Assembly: GCA_041583135.1 (NCBI GenBank)
Contig: JBFHGJ010000087.1
Location: 1-24,611, forward strand
Direction: 5' to 3'
DNA length: 24,611 nt
DNA from: JABSOG01 sp041583135
GTDB taxonomy: Bacteria; Pseudomonadota; Gammaproteobacteria; Enterobacterales; Alteromonadaceae
The notes under the pieces are model-generated. The model saw nothing but the letters and a program-made list of their open reading frames with translations. It did no database searches and was not told the DNA's origin. The stretch's first letter is position 1, and every line of letters starts with the position of its first letter. Of this stretch, positions 1 through 8,605 are shown one piece after another. The translations under genes were made by a program, and so were the position numbers.

Positions 1-89
1 CCGCTGGTGTCGATGATCCGCTCGTTGCCCAGCTCAAAGCGCGCATCAAAGCCGATATTGTCAAATTCAATCAAGAGGCAGCCAAGTGA
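1..89 (+). CDS. C-terminal end of an unidentified upstream gene (partial)
   Basis: An open frame with codons starting at base 3 runs to a TGA at 87-89 and gives 28 residues ending in KFNQEAAK. The segment is charged and probably helical (VAQLKARIKADIVKFN). The TGA overlaps the ATG of the next gene by one base (TGATG), the usual layout for translational coupling, so the two genes probably belong to one operon. Too little is visible to assign a family. A C-terminal helix of a PKS or of an acyl-activating enzyme would both fit, but neither is shown. Confidence 0.7.
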   Translation, partial: AGVDDPLVAQLKARIKADIVKFNQEAAK

Positions 90-3000
90 TGGATAATGCT
101 ATCTCAAACCCAGTGGCGCAGAAAATTGTCAAACAAATCGAAGCCACCTTACAAATTCCCAGCAGTAAAATCGATATTACCGCCGATTTCGAAGAAATAG
201 GCATCGATTCAATCATAGCCCTTGAATTGGTCAATACCTTATCGAAAGCCTTTGATGTTGAGCTGTCGGTGGCGCAATTTGCCGAAGCAACCAACATTTT
301 AGAGCTGGCAGAGATAGTGGATGCCTGTCTACCTGAGTCGTTTGCTGGTATTGAGCAAACGAATGAGCGGCAACAGACGCCTAAGGCTGAGGCCGATGCC
401 GAGCAAGTGGCGAACTTTGCCAAAGCGCAACTTGGCATTGCCCTTTCAAGCGCATATCAAAGTGCCGATCAGGCCATCGATTCTTTGGTTGAAAACCATT
501 ATCAGCAGTTGCTTGAGCACTATCAGTTGGCAGAGCAAACGCAGCCGAGCCAAAGCGTTTCTCTTGACGATATCGCCATTATTGGTGTCGCCACGCGCTT
601 GCCGGGGGCCGATACCGCCGAGCAGTTCTGGCAAAACCTGATGGCGCAAAAATGTGCGGTCAGCGAGATCCCGGCAAATCGTTGGGACTGGCACGAACAC
701 TATAGTGAAAATGCAACGCCGGGCAAAAGCGTATCGCGTTGGGGCGCCTTTATTAGCGATCACGATTGCTTTGATGCCGAGTTTTTCGGTATCGACCAGG
801 CCCAAGCCGAGCTGATGGACCCACAGCTGCGTTTACTGCACCAAGAAGTTTACAACGCCTTTAGCGACGCAGGTATGGCCGTTGATCAATATCGTGGTAG
901 CCAGACCGGGGTTTTTGTCGGTTACGAATATGCCGAGTACGAGCAGTATTTAAGACACAACGCCGGGCGCTTTGAGCAACAGGTGGCGTTAAGCTCATCT
1001 TCGACCGGCTACTATCTGGCTAACCGCCTGTCTTTTACTTTTGATTTTGTCGGACCGAGTGAGGCGATTAACATCAACTGCGCTTCTTCTGCGGTGGCAT
1101 TTAATCGCGCATACCAAGCGCTACGTAGCGGTGAGTGCGAACAGGCCATCGCCGCCGGTGTCTGTTTGAACCTGTTTGCCGATGACTATATTACCGCCAG
1201 CACTTATGGTTTGTTGAGCGCCAGCGGTCAAAGCGCGGCATTTGACGAAAATGCCGATGGCTTCACCCGTGGCGAGGCTGTTGTCGCTGTGCTGCTGGCC
1301 CCAATGGCATTGGCGCAACAACATCACAGTAGAATTTACGCTGTGGTCAAAGCCTGCGGTCAAAACAACCGTGGTCATGCCCGTAATGTCTCAGAAATTA
1401 AACATGAGTCTATCAGCCAGCTCTTACGCCAAACCAGAAACAAAGCCAACATCGCCGCTAGTGATATTCGCTACATTGAAGTGGATGGCTATTGCACCCG
1501 CTGGGGCGATGCCTTTGAGTTTGAAGGGATCAAAAATGCCTTTAGCGAAGTGCAAGGCAAACAGGTAGCATTGGGTAGCTACAAAGGTAATGTCGGTCAC
1601 AGCGAACCGGCCAGTGGTTTAGTCGCCTTGGTTAAAGTAGCGATGTCGCTATATCACGGCTGCATTCCACCGAGCATTACCCGCAAGACCCCAAGTCGGT
1701 TTGTTGACTTTGACAGCCAGCAGCACCCACTTTACTTTGCCGACAAAGCCATTGCGCTTGACGACATTCGTAATACGCAGCCTGTGTTGGCTGCGGTTAA
1801 CTCGTTTGCCGATAGCGGCAGTAATATTCATATTGTGCTGCAAGAATATCAACAAGATAGCCAAGCCCAAACGCCTGAAAGTGCACAATTGATTGTATTA
1901 AGTGCCAAAACGTCTGCGGCACTTGAGCAGATGGCCGCCGAACTCAAACAGCACTTGGGTCAATATCAAGGGGCATTAGCCAATTTGGCCTTCACTTTGC
2001 AAACCGGGCGCAATCAGTATCAACATCGTTTGGCGCTGGTGGCTGACAACCTTGAACAGCTATCACAGCGATTACAGTTGTGGTTAGACAATCGTCAATC
2101 TGACGCATTTGCCGCCGAAGGCTTGTACTATGGTCAAGCATCTGACAACCGCACTCAAAGCAAAGTTACGCTTGATGTCGCCCAACAAGGCGATTGGACA
2201 AATATCGCAACGACTTTCATTTCAGGAGCGACTGTCGATTTTAGCGCTATCTGGCCGCAACAACCGCGTCCTGTGTCTTTGCCGTCATATCCTTTTGCCA
2301 AAACCGCCTACTGGGCCAAGCTAAAAGCTGGCAGTGTTGCTGCGCCTGAGGCAAAACCTGAGTCATCTGATACTCAGCTAAAGGACGACAACGCCAGCGC
2401 ACTTGCCCCTGCGCAATTTTACTTTAGCCAAGTCGCCGACGAGCCGCCACAAGATGCGTTGGCATTGAGCCAAGAGCAAAAATGCCAAACCTTATTGTGT
2501 CACGCCATTGCCAGACATGAACATGGCGTGGCTGATGCTGTCGATATCAACGCTGACTTTATTAGTCAAGGCTTAAGCTCGTTGGCGATTGCCTTTGTGG
2601 TCGAACAGGTGGCTGACGCTTTAGGCTGTTTCTTATCGCCAAGCGTCCTGTTTAGCTACCCCAGTGTAGCGCAGCTTAGCGGCTATCTTTGTGAGCAATA
2701 CAGTGAAGCGCTCAATACGCTTGTGGTCACCGACTATCCGTTGGAGCAAAGCAAGGTGGCCACGACCGAGGCAAAGCCTAGGTTAGCTAAAAACATTACC
2801 GTAGCACTTAAGCAAAGCGGCGATAAAGCGCCGTTGTTTGCTATCGCTGGCGCCGATGGCAACGTTTTAACCTTTAGACAGTTGTTGTCGCACTTTGACA
2901 AAGACAGACCCTTATACAGTTTTGAAGCCCCGGCAAGTGATGGGGTGAGCGCGCCGTTTGAGACCATGGCGCAAACTGCCGAGTATTACTATGAGGGCAT

Positions 3001-3676
3001 CAAAAAGTTACAACACGAAGGGCCTTATCACTTGCTTGGTTATTCCAACGGTGGCGTCGGCGCTTTTGCGCTTGCCAAGTTGCTGCTCGATAAAGGTGAT
3101 AAGGTGGCCAGTCTAACGCTATTAGATACCCCGTGTCCTGCCGAGCGCGATTATCAGGTTGAGCAAGAAATGGCGTTGCTGTTTAGCCATTTGGCAAACA
3201 AGCTCGGCGGCAATATCAGCCTTGATAGTGAGCACTTTAACCGCCTTGATGAAGCCAGCAGACCCGCCTATCTCTATGGCCTGTTACGTGAGCAGGGGCT
3301 GGCCTTTGGCGAGAAAGAATTCAACAACACCTATCGCATTGCCACCAACAGCGAACAGCAATGTCGTGGCTATGAACTGAGTCTGTTGCCGAAAGGGCCG
3401 CAAACTTTAGTGGTTCGAGCACGCGACAGTCACTTGCCGCTGGCCAGTGTGCAGGCATGGTCAAACTACCTCAGCGATAAGGCCGATATGGTTGAAATAC
3501 CTTGCGACCACTTTGCCTTAGTCGAGGGCGATGCCATCGCCGATGTGGCAAAACGGCTAAATGCACACCTGCAACAAGCTGAGCAGCCAAGTGCAGGCAA
3601 AGCCGCTACGGCGTCAACCGGCAATCGTAAAAGAACGCCCGCAAGGCCAAGAAAAAGCACCAAAGGCAAAAAATAA
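89..3676 (+). CDS. Terminal trans-AT polyketide synthase, ACP-KS0-ACP-TE
   Basis: This 1195-residue type I PKS probably ends the assembly line. Numbering is from ATG 89; a GTG directly before it is possible, but the ATG overlaps the upstream stop. Domains: ACP1 (about 5-85, GIDSI, Ser41), KS (about 160-600), post-KS linker ending in LPSYPFAK with no acyltransferase, ACP2 (about 800-880, GLSSL, Ser831) and TE (about 915-1155). The TE shows a GYSNGG nucleophile (Ser986), Asp1013 in LLDTP and His1141 in CDHFALV, a normal alpha/beta-hydrolase triad. The KS keeps Cys331 (NCASSAV), Lys499 and His504, but the HGTGT histidine is Asp466 (EVDGYCT). It is therefore probably a non-elongating KS0 that passes the chain on unextended. 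The last 35 residues are rich in Lys and Arg, which is unusual after a TE. The N-terminal ACP suggests a module split across two proteins. Confidence 0.93.
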   Translation: MDNAISNPVAQKIVKQIEATLQIPSSKIDITADFEEIGIDSIIALELVNTLSKAFDVELSVAQFAEATNILELAEIVDACLPESFAGIEQTNERQQTPKAEADAEQVANFAKAQLGIALSSAYQSADQAIDSLVENHYQQLLEHYQLAEQTQPSQSVSLDDIAIIGVATRLPGADTAEQFWQNLMAQKCAVSEIPANRWDWHEHYSENATPGKSVSRWGAFISDHDCFDAEFFGIDQAQAELMDPQLRLLHQEVYNAFSDAGMAVDQYRGSQTGVFVGYEYAEYEQYLRHNAGRFEQQVALSSSSTGYYLANRLSFTFDFVGPSEAININCASSAVAFNRAYQALRSGECEQAIAAGVCLNLFADDYITASTYGLLSASGQSAAFDENADGFTRGEAVVAVLLAPMALAQQHHSRIYAVVKACGQNNRGHARNVSEIKHESISQLLRQTRNKANIAASDIRYIEVDGYCTRWGDAFEFEGIKNAFSEVQGKQVALGSYKGNVGHSEPASGLVALVKVAMSLYHGCIPPSITRKTPSRFVDFDSQQHPLYFADKAIALDDIRNTQPVLAAVNSFADSGSNIHIVLQEYQQDSQAQTPESAQLIVLSAKTSAALEQMAAELKQHLGQYQGALANLAFTLQTGRNQYQHRLALVADNLEQLSQRLQLWLDNRQSDAFAAEGLYYGQASDNRTQSKVTLDVAQQGDWTNIATTFISGATVDFSAIWPQQPRPVSLPSYPFAKTAYWAKLKAGSVAAPEAKPESSDTQLKDDNASALAPAQFYFSQVADEPPQDALALSQEQKCQTLLCHAIARHEHGVADAVDINADFISQGLSSLAIAFVVEQVADALGCFLSPSVLFSYPSVAQLSGYLCEQYSEALNTLVVTDYPLEQSKVATTEAKPRLAKNITVALKQSGDKAPLFAIAGADGNVLTFRQLLSHFDKDRPLYSFEAPASDGVSAPFETMAQTAEYYYEGIKKLQHEGPYHLLGYSNGGVGAFALAKLLLDKGDKVASLTLLDTPCPAERDYQVEQEMALLFSHLANKLGGNISLDSEHFNRLDEASRPAYLYGLLREQGLAFGEKEFNNTYRIATNSEQQCRGYELSLLPKGPQTLVVRARDSHLPLASVQAWSNYLSDKADMVEIPCDHFALVEGDAIADVAKRLNAHLQQAEQPSAGKAATASTGNRKRTPARPRKSTKGKK

Positions 3677-3708
3677 TTCACCGCACAACGTATTTGGAAA
3701 TAACAATA

Positions 3709-6270
3709 ATGAACGCAGTTTTAGACGCATTGGCGCAATACTTTGAACGGGTGCCAGACCAAGTTCGCAAGGTCAAATATCTCATTTGGGCCGTCTTTAT
3801 CCTCCTGACCGTTGGCTTCTTCTACGCCATGGGTAAAGCCACTTTTGATATGACCGTTGAAGGCTGGTTTGAAAAAGACGACCCGGCCATCGTGGCATTT
3901 GATTGGTTTCATGACCAGTTTGGCAGTGAAGACCACCTTTATCTGGTGTACAAAGCCAAAGACGGCGACGTCTTCTCCGAGCAGTCATTGGCGGCGGTCA
4001 GAGGCATTCGCGAAACGCTTCAGGCCAAGATTGCCGAGTTAGGCCCTAACGATGAGTCAAAGCTTGCCCACATCGTTGAGATAACCACCTTAGAAAATGC
4101 CTCGGTGCTCACCGCAAAGGGCGATACCCTGTATTCTACAGACTTGGTTGAAGGGCCAATTCCAACCAGTGCTGAAGCCCGTGACAGGGTTTATGCCATT
4201 GCCCAAACCCAAAAAGAGTTTCCGCAGCTCTATTATTCTAAAGACCGTCAGTACGGCGGTATCATGATTGAAACCGATTTTGGCGCCATTCGCCAAACTA
4301 CAAAGGATACTCAACCTTCGAGTGATGCTGCTGACGTCGCCGCTGAAACCGCCGATGCCTTTGATATGGCCTTTGATTCTGAGCTGGTAGAAAACCTTGA
4401 GCGCCCGAGTTTCAAACCCACCGAGATCACCGACTACTTAGGTCTGATGGCCGAGGTCAAAACCATCATCAATCAGCCGCAATTTAGCGATCATCTCGAA
4501 TATCACCCGGTCGGCAATACCGGCACCATGGAATACAACCTTGAAATGCTCAAAGAAATGGGGGCGCTTAATGTTGGGGCGATGTTGCTGATAGCCCTGT
4601 TGTTGGCGATTTTGTTCCGCTCTATCAGTGCTACGGTCTGGTCAATTGTGATTGTGGTCTTGAGCGTGTTTTGGACCATCGGCATTATCTCCTTACTTGG
4701 CATGGCGATGACCTCGTTTTCGATGATCACCATTATGCTGATATTGACCATAGGTGTGGCCAATGCCATTCACATTATGAGCAGCTATCTTATCTATGTC
4801 CGCCATGGCGAAAACCATCAGCAGGCGCTACGCAAAGCCTACCGCAAGACTGGCGTGGCCTGTTTACTGACCTCGGTAACTACCATGGTGGCAATGTTGG
4901 CACTGGCGACAACCGCCATGGTGCCGGTGAAGATCTTCGGCTTTATGTCGGCCCTTGGGGTGGGTATTACCTTTATTTTTGCCCTTTATCTGTTGCCGTT
5001 GATGCTTGACTTATGGGGACCGGCCAAATGGCAGGGCAAACAAAAAGCCCAAGGCCAAGTGGGCTTTTTCACCCGGGTTGCCCAGCAAAAGCTCGGTGGT
5101 GTTTTACCCTTGGTTGAACGGTCGCCAAAAACCATTATCGCGGTATTTTTGCTGGTGTTCATCTGGTGTTTGGCCGGTTCGACTAAGACCGTGGTCGATA
5201 CCAACCCGCTAGGCCAGTTCCCACCTGATTCGCCAGTTCGAGAGAGCTTTCGCATTGTCGATGAAAAGATGATGGGCACCCAAAGCATGGAAGTGTATAT
5301 GGATATGGGCGCCATCGATGCGTTCCACGACCCGTTTGTGCTGAACGAAATCGACCAGCTGCAACAGACTTTCAAACGCAAATACGGCCACATCGTCGTT
5401 CGAACCACCTCAATTGTTGAGATTGTTAAAAACGCCAATAAGACGTTGCATGGTGAAAACGAGCAAATGTACGGTTTGCCAGAGAGTAAAAGTGCCACCT
5501 CGCAAACCTTATTTTTGTTCAACAATGCCGACAGTAAAACCCGCTCTAAGCAGGTCTCTGACAACTACGACAAAGCCCACATCGCCATTCGCTTTAAAAA
5601 CGCCGGCTCAAGTGAGTACGTCAAAGTGTTTGAGCAAATGAAAGGCGACATCAACCAGAGTCTGGCGCGACTCAAAACCAAATACCCTAACGCTCAGATC
5701 TCCATCACCGGAATGCTGACGCTGATGATGCAAGGGGCGGAGTATTTAACCCATGCCCAGCTACAGAGTTTTGCACTGGCATTGGTGTTTGTTTCCGTGT
5801 TGTTGTTATTGTACTTCGGCTCACTAAAAGCCGGTGCCATTTCTGTGCTGCCCAACATCATTCCGGCCGTTTTGGCCTTTGGTATTCTCGGTTGGATTGG
5901 GGTGCCGCTGGATTTCAATACCATGATGATAGCGCCGGTGATCATCGGTATCGCCGTTGACGATACCGTGCATTTTCTCACCCACTACAAAAATCAGGTG
6001 CAGCAAGATGGTGACATTCGTCGTGCGCTGGAAACCACCATCAAAGAGACCGGTCAGGCGATTGTGTTCACCTCTATCGTCTTAGGCGTCGGTTTTGGTC
6101 TGCTGGGCTTTTCATCCAGTGCCGGTACGGCCAATGTTGGTATCTTAGGGGCGTCTGCGATCTTTATGGGGCTGCTCAATGATCTGTTTTTCTTACCGGC
6201 CATGATCTTACTGTTTAAGCTCGACTTCAACAGACAAACCCAAGCCCAAACCGTGCCATCGGCCGAGTAA
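3709..6270 (+). CDS. RND-superfamily (MMPL-type) exporter
   Basis: This 853-residue inner-membrane protein belongs to the RND superfamily that exports lipids and hydrophobic metabolites, usually driven by the proton gradient. TM1 lies at about 23-41 and is followed by a periplasmic loop of roughly 240 residues, a cluster of five TMs (285-440), another TM near 476-491, a second periplasmic domain and a final TM cluster (685-845). This duplicated fold is the RND/SSD architecture. The C-terminal repeat has AVDDTVHF (Asp751, Asp752), the expected proton-relay pair. The matching site in the N-terminal repeat is GVANAIHI (Ala351, Asn352), with no acid. ATG 3709 is preferred because GGA lies about ten bases upstream; an in-frame TTG at 3694 is the alternative. 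It sits 32 bases after the PKS and before a LolA-like gene, a common pairing in lipid-export loci. The cargo is not known. Confidence 0.92.
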   Translation: MNAVLDALAQYFERVPDQVRKVKYLIWAVFILLTVGFFYAMGKATFDMTVEGWFEKDDPAIVAFDWFHDQFGSEDHLYLVYKAKDGDVFSEQSLAAVRGIRETLQAKIAELGPNDESKLAHIVEITTLENASVLTAKGDTLYSTDLVEGPIPTSAEARDRVYAIAQTQKEFPQLYYSKDRQYGGIMIETDFGAIRQTTKDTQPSSDAADVAAETADAFDMAFDSELVENLERPSFKPTEITDYLGLMAEVKTIINQPQFSDHLEYHPVGNTGTMEYNLEMLKEMGALNVGAMLLIALLLAILFRSISATVWSIVIVVLSVFWTIGIISLLGMAMTSFSMITIMLILTIGVANAIHIMSSYLIYVRHGENHQQALRKAYRKTGVACLLTSVTTMVAMLALATTAMVPVKIFGFMSALGVGITFIFALYLLPLMLDLWGPAKWQGKQKAQGQVGFFTRVAQQKLGGVLPLVERSPKTIIAVFLLVFIWCLAGSTKTVVDTNPLGQFPPDSPVRESFRIVDEKMMGTQSMEVYMDMGAIDAFHDPFVLNEIDQLQQTFKRKYGHIVVRTTSIVEIVKNANKTLHGENEQMYGLPESKSATSQTLFLFNNADSKTRSKQVSDNYDKAHIAIRFKNAGSSEYVKVFEQMKGDINQSLARLKTKYPNAQISITGMLTLMMQGAEYLTHAQLQSFALALVFVSVLLLLYFGSLKAGAISVLPNIIPAVLAFGILGWIGVPLDFNTMMIAPVIIGIAVDDTVHFLTHYKNQVQQDGDIRRALETTIKETGQAIVFTSIVLGVGFGLLGFSSSAGTANVGILGASAIFMGLLNDLFFLPAMILLFKLDFNRQTQAQTVPSAE

Positions 6271-6293
6271 CTTAACACTAACTGAGGTAATCC

Positions 6294-7163
6294 ATGAGAA
6301 TAACTATCACCGCGTTATTGCTGAGTTTTTTAAGCTCTGGCGTTATGGCGCAAAGTGCCAAAGAGATCATGACTAAAGTTGATTATGTCAACCGCAAGTC
6401 CTACGACACTCAAATCGCCAAAATCAAATTGACCACTTGCCCGTATCGGCTTATCGATGGCAAACAACGTTGCACCAGCAGACCTCGGGTGGTGATCATA
6501 GAAAACAGCAAAGCGATTAAAAACCTCGAAGATACCCATGCCCGTTCATTGGCCGTGGTGAGCGCGCCGATATCCGATAAGGGGATCAGCATGTTGACCT
6601 TCGAATATGAAAAACGAGGCCTTGAAAACGACAACTGGCTTTATCTGACCGCCCTTGGCAAGGTCAAGCGGGTGATCTCCAGCGGTGATGATGCCGGTAC
6701 GGTATTTGGCTCTGAGTTTTCAGTAGAGAACACCGAAAACCCTGAGGCAAGACGCTTTTGGGAGTATGACTACAAGCTAATCGGCGATGAGAAGATGCGC
6801 GGTCGTGATACTTGGGTGATTGAAATGATCCCCACCAAAGAAAAAGCCGAGCGCACACGCTACACCAAAATCGTTGCCTGGATAGACAAAGAAAAATACT
6901 TTGCCTTGGCAGAAGAATACTATCGCGGCAACCAACTGCATAAGCGTCGAACCCAAGAAGACATTGAAAAAATCGATGGGGTGTGGATGTCGCGAAAAGT
7001 GACCATGAACAACCTCACGGAAAATCGCGTGAGCCGCATGGATAAGCCCTTTATTGCCTTTAATGTCGATATTGACGACGAGCTGCTGACCCAGCGCGCG
7101 TTGACCGACTTTGCCTTTCGCGAGCGCAACTTAGAAAAGCAGCGCAAGCACATGCAAGAATAA
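6294..7163 (+). CDS. Periplasmic LolA-like (outer-membrane lipoprotein-sorting type) protein
   Basis: This 289-residue protein has a clear Sec signal peptide (MRITITALLLSFLSSGVMA, cleavage after Ala19). The body matches, from memory, the LolA-like 'outer membrane lipoprotein-sorting protein' family that accompanies RND/MMPL exporters. Family-type segments are NDNWLYLTALGKVKR (about 109-123), a G-S-E-F stretch followed by a W-x-Y-D-Y-K segment near 145-160, and a C-terminal half of beta strands (ERTRYTKIVAWIDKE). These proteins form a half-barrel that carries lipid groups through the periplasm. A strong GAGG site at 6284-6287 fixes the start. It lies 23 bases downstream of the RND gene and just upstream of a beta-barrel gene, so it is likely the soluble link between the two membranes. 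Its cargo is inferred to be the polyketide or a lipid that carries it. Confidence 0.85.
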   Translation: MRITITALLLSFLSSGVMAQSAKEIMTKVDYVNRKSYDTQIAKIKLTTCPYRLIDGKQRCTSRPRVVIIENSKAIKNLEDTHARSLAVVSAPISDKGISMLTFEYEKRGLENDNWLYLTALGKVKRVISSGDDAGTVFGSEFSVENTENPEARRFWEYDYKLIGDEKMRGRDTWVIEMIPTKEKAERTRYTKIVAWIDKEKYFALAEEYYRGNQLHKRRTQEDIEKIDGVWMSRKVTMNNLTENRVSRMDKPFIAFNVDIDDELLTQRALTDFAFRERNLEKQRKHMQE

Positions 7164-7179
7164 GCTTTTGAACACTGTG

Positions 7180-8586
7180 ATGTCGAAACAACCAAACTCT
7201 AATCCGTTATATCGTCGTTTTCGTGTGTGCAAAGTGGCGCAAAGTGCTGCGCTGTGCTTTAGCGTGTTTATGATGTTGAGCGCTCATGCCGGTGGCAACA
7301 CGCAAATGCCTGAGCCTGATGAGCAAACCGAGCAAGAGGATATCTTTGCCGATGATGGCGAGATGACCTTTGATTTTGACGAGCCGCAAGCAAAAGCTTC
7401 ACCGTCATTGCTCGGTGAGCTTAGCGCCAATTCAAGGATCACCTTAAAACACGAACTGTCATACAAAACCGCCAAGCCCAAGGGGTTGGTCAACAATCGC
7501 AGCTCTGCCCAGTTTGAGCTGTCGCAACATGTGTTCGACCATTACTTCGTGCGTATCGACACCAAACTCAATGCCTATTGGGCCAATGATCACATCGGTC
7601 AGAGTGAAGGTAATGAACTGACCTTTGACAACATTACCCGTGAAGCCTTTGTGCAGTTGAGCTTTGACACCATTGCGATGCAACTTGGCTTTCAAAACCT
7701 GATCTGGGGCGAGTCGGACGGCGGCGCGGTGACCGATGTCGTCAGTCCGCGCAATTTTCGCGAGATCTTTTTTATTCCGCTTGAAGAAGCGCGGATTGGT
7801 CAGTTCATGTTCAAGCTCGACCATTTTAGTGAGGTGGGGGATTGGAGCCTGTTTTATGTGCCACAGCCCAAATTTAACCAATATGCCGAGTTTGGTACTG
7901 CCTATTATTTGCCTATCGCTGATGATACCAGTGCGATAGTACATGCCGATAACCTAAGCGGTGATGATGAATACGGCGTGCGCTGGCGTGACCGTGTTGG
8001 CCGCGGCGAAATCAAAGTGATGGCGGCATCGGTGTTGAATAACGACAAATCTATCATGTTCGATCAGCAAAGCGGTCAGTTCATCGCGTTAAAACAACGC
8101 AACAACATGCTTGGCAGCGCCTTTAACTTTGTTTACGCCGACCTGTTGTTCCGTGGCGAGTTTGCCTATAAAACCGACCTTAGGTTCAACACTAGTCAAA
8201 TGCAGCTGTTGCAAAATGATGTCATCGACAGCGCCATCATGGTTGAGACGTCGTTGCCCGGCAACGACACCTTGAGCTTTGAATTGGTCAACAGTCACAT
8301 TCGCGATTGGTCGGCCGACAATATCAGCGCGCCACGCAACAGCCAGTCGTTGATTTTGTCGTGGAACAGCTTTTATTTTAACGATGATTTGCAGATCAAC
8401 TGGCTGAGCATTTGGGCTGAGCCTTGGGCCAGCTGGGTCAATTCGATACGCAGTAATTTTAAGGTGGACGATCACTGGACCTTATCCCTTGATTTACATG
8501 CGCTGAGCGTCAAGGACAATCGTTCGAGCCTAACCCCTTATAAAGATCAAAAGCAAATCGCCATTCGCGCCCAATACCAATTCTAA
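7180..8586 (+). CDS. Outer-membrane beta-barrel protein, DUF1302-like
   Basis: This 468-residue protein has a signal peptide with a long basic n-region and a hydrophobic core ending AHA (cleavage after about Ala37). An acidic segment of Asp and Glu clusters follows (about 45-70). The rest has alternating-residue strands typical of barrels and ends in AQYQF, with the terminal Phe used for outer-membrane assembly. The stretch LGFQNLIWGESDGG followed by VSPRNFRE resembles the WGE motif region of DUF1302-type proteins, by recall only. Start choice is uncertain: ATG 7180, GTG 7177 and TTG 7168 are in frame and none has a good ribosome site, so low or coupled translation from the gene ending at 7163 is possible. 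It would be the outer-membrane partner of the RND and LolA-like proteins; its role as a pore, receptor or enzyme is unknown. Confidence 0.8.
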   Translation: MSKQPNSNPLYRRFRVCKVAQSAALCFSVFMMLSAHAGGNTQMPEPDEQTEQEDIFADDGEMTFDFDEPQAKASPSLLGELSANSRITLKHELSYKTAKPKGLVNNRSSAQFELSQHVFDHYFVRIDTKLNAYWANDHIGQSEGNELTFDNITREAFVQLSFDTIAMQLGFQNLIWGESDGGAVTDVVSPRNFREIFFIPLEEARIGQFMFKLDHFSEVGDWSLFYVPQPKFNQYAEFGTAYYLPIADDTSAIVHADNLSGDDEYGVRWRDRVGRGEIKVMAASVLNNDKSIMFDQQSGQFIALKQRNNMLGSAFNFVYADLLFRGEFAYKTDLRFNTSQMQLLQNDVIDSAIMVETSLPGNDTLSFELVNSHIRDWSADNISAPRNSQSLILSWNSFYFNDDLQINWLSIWAEPWASWVNSIRSNFKVDDHWTLSLDLHALSVKDNRSSLTPYKDQKQIAIRAQYQF

Positions 8587-8592
8587 ATTCAT

Positions 8593-8596
8593 GGGA
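8593..8596 (+). promoter_or_regulatory. Ribosome binding site deciding the GMC start
   Basis: GGGA is placed nine bases before ATG 8606. The earlier ATG at 8591 would begin before this site and has no purine-rich sequence in front of it. Confidence 0.55.
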
Positions 8597-8605
8597 TATC
8601 AAGCA

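Noticed and set aside
89..3676. PUFA synthase (Pfa-type) assignment
   Set aside because: There are no tandem ACP repeats, no AT and no DH/ER set. The post-KS linkers and KS0 features fit trans-AT PKSs better.
4986..5564. 192-codon open frame on the minus strand
   Set aside because: It lies wholly inside the RND exporter gene. It has a low-complexity Ser/Thr/Trp-rich translation, no family motif and no ribosome site.
7459..7944. 161-codon open frame on the minus strand
   Set aside because: It is a shadow of the outer-membrane barrel gene. The plus-strand protein has a signal peptide and terminal Phe; the antisense one has no recognisable feature.
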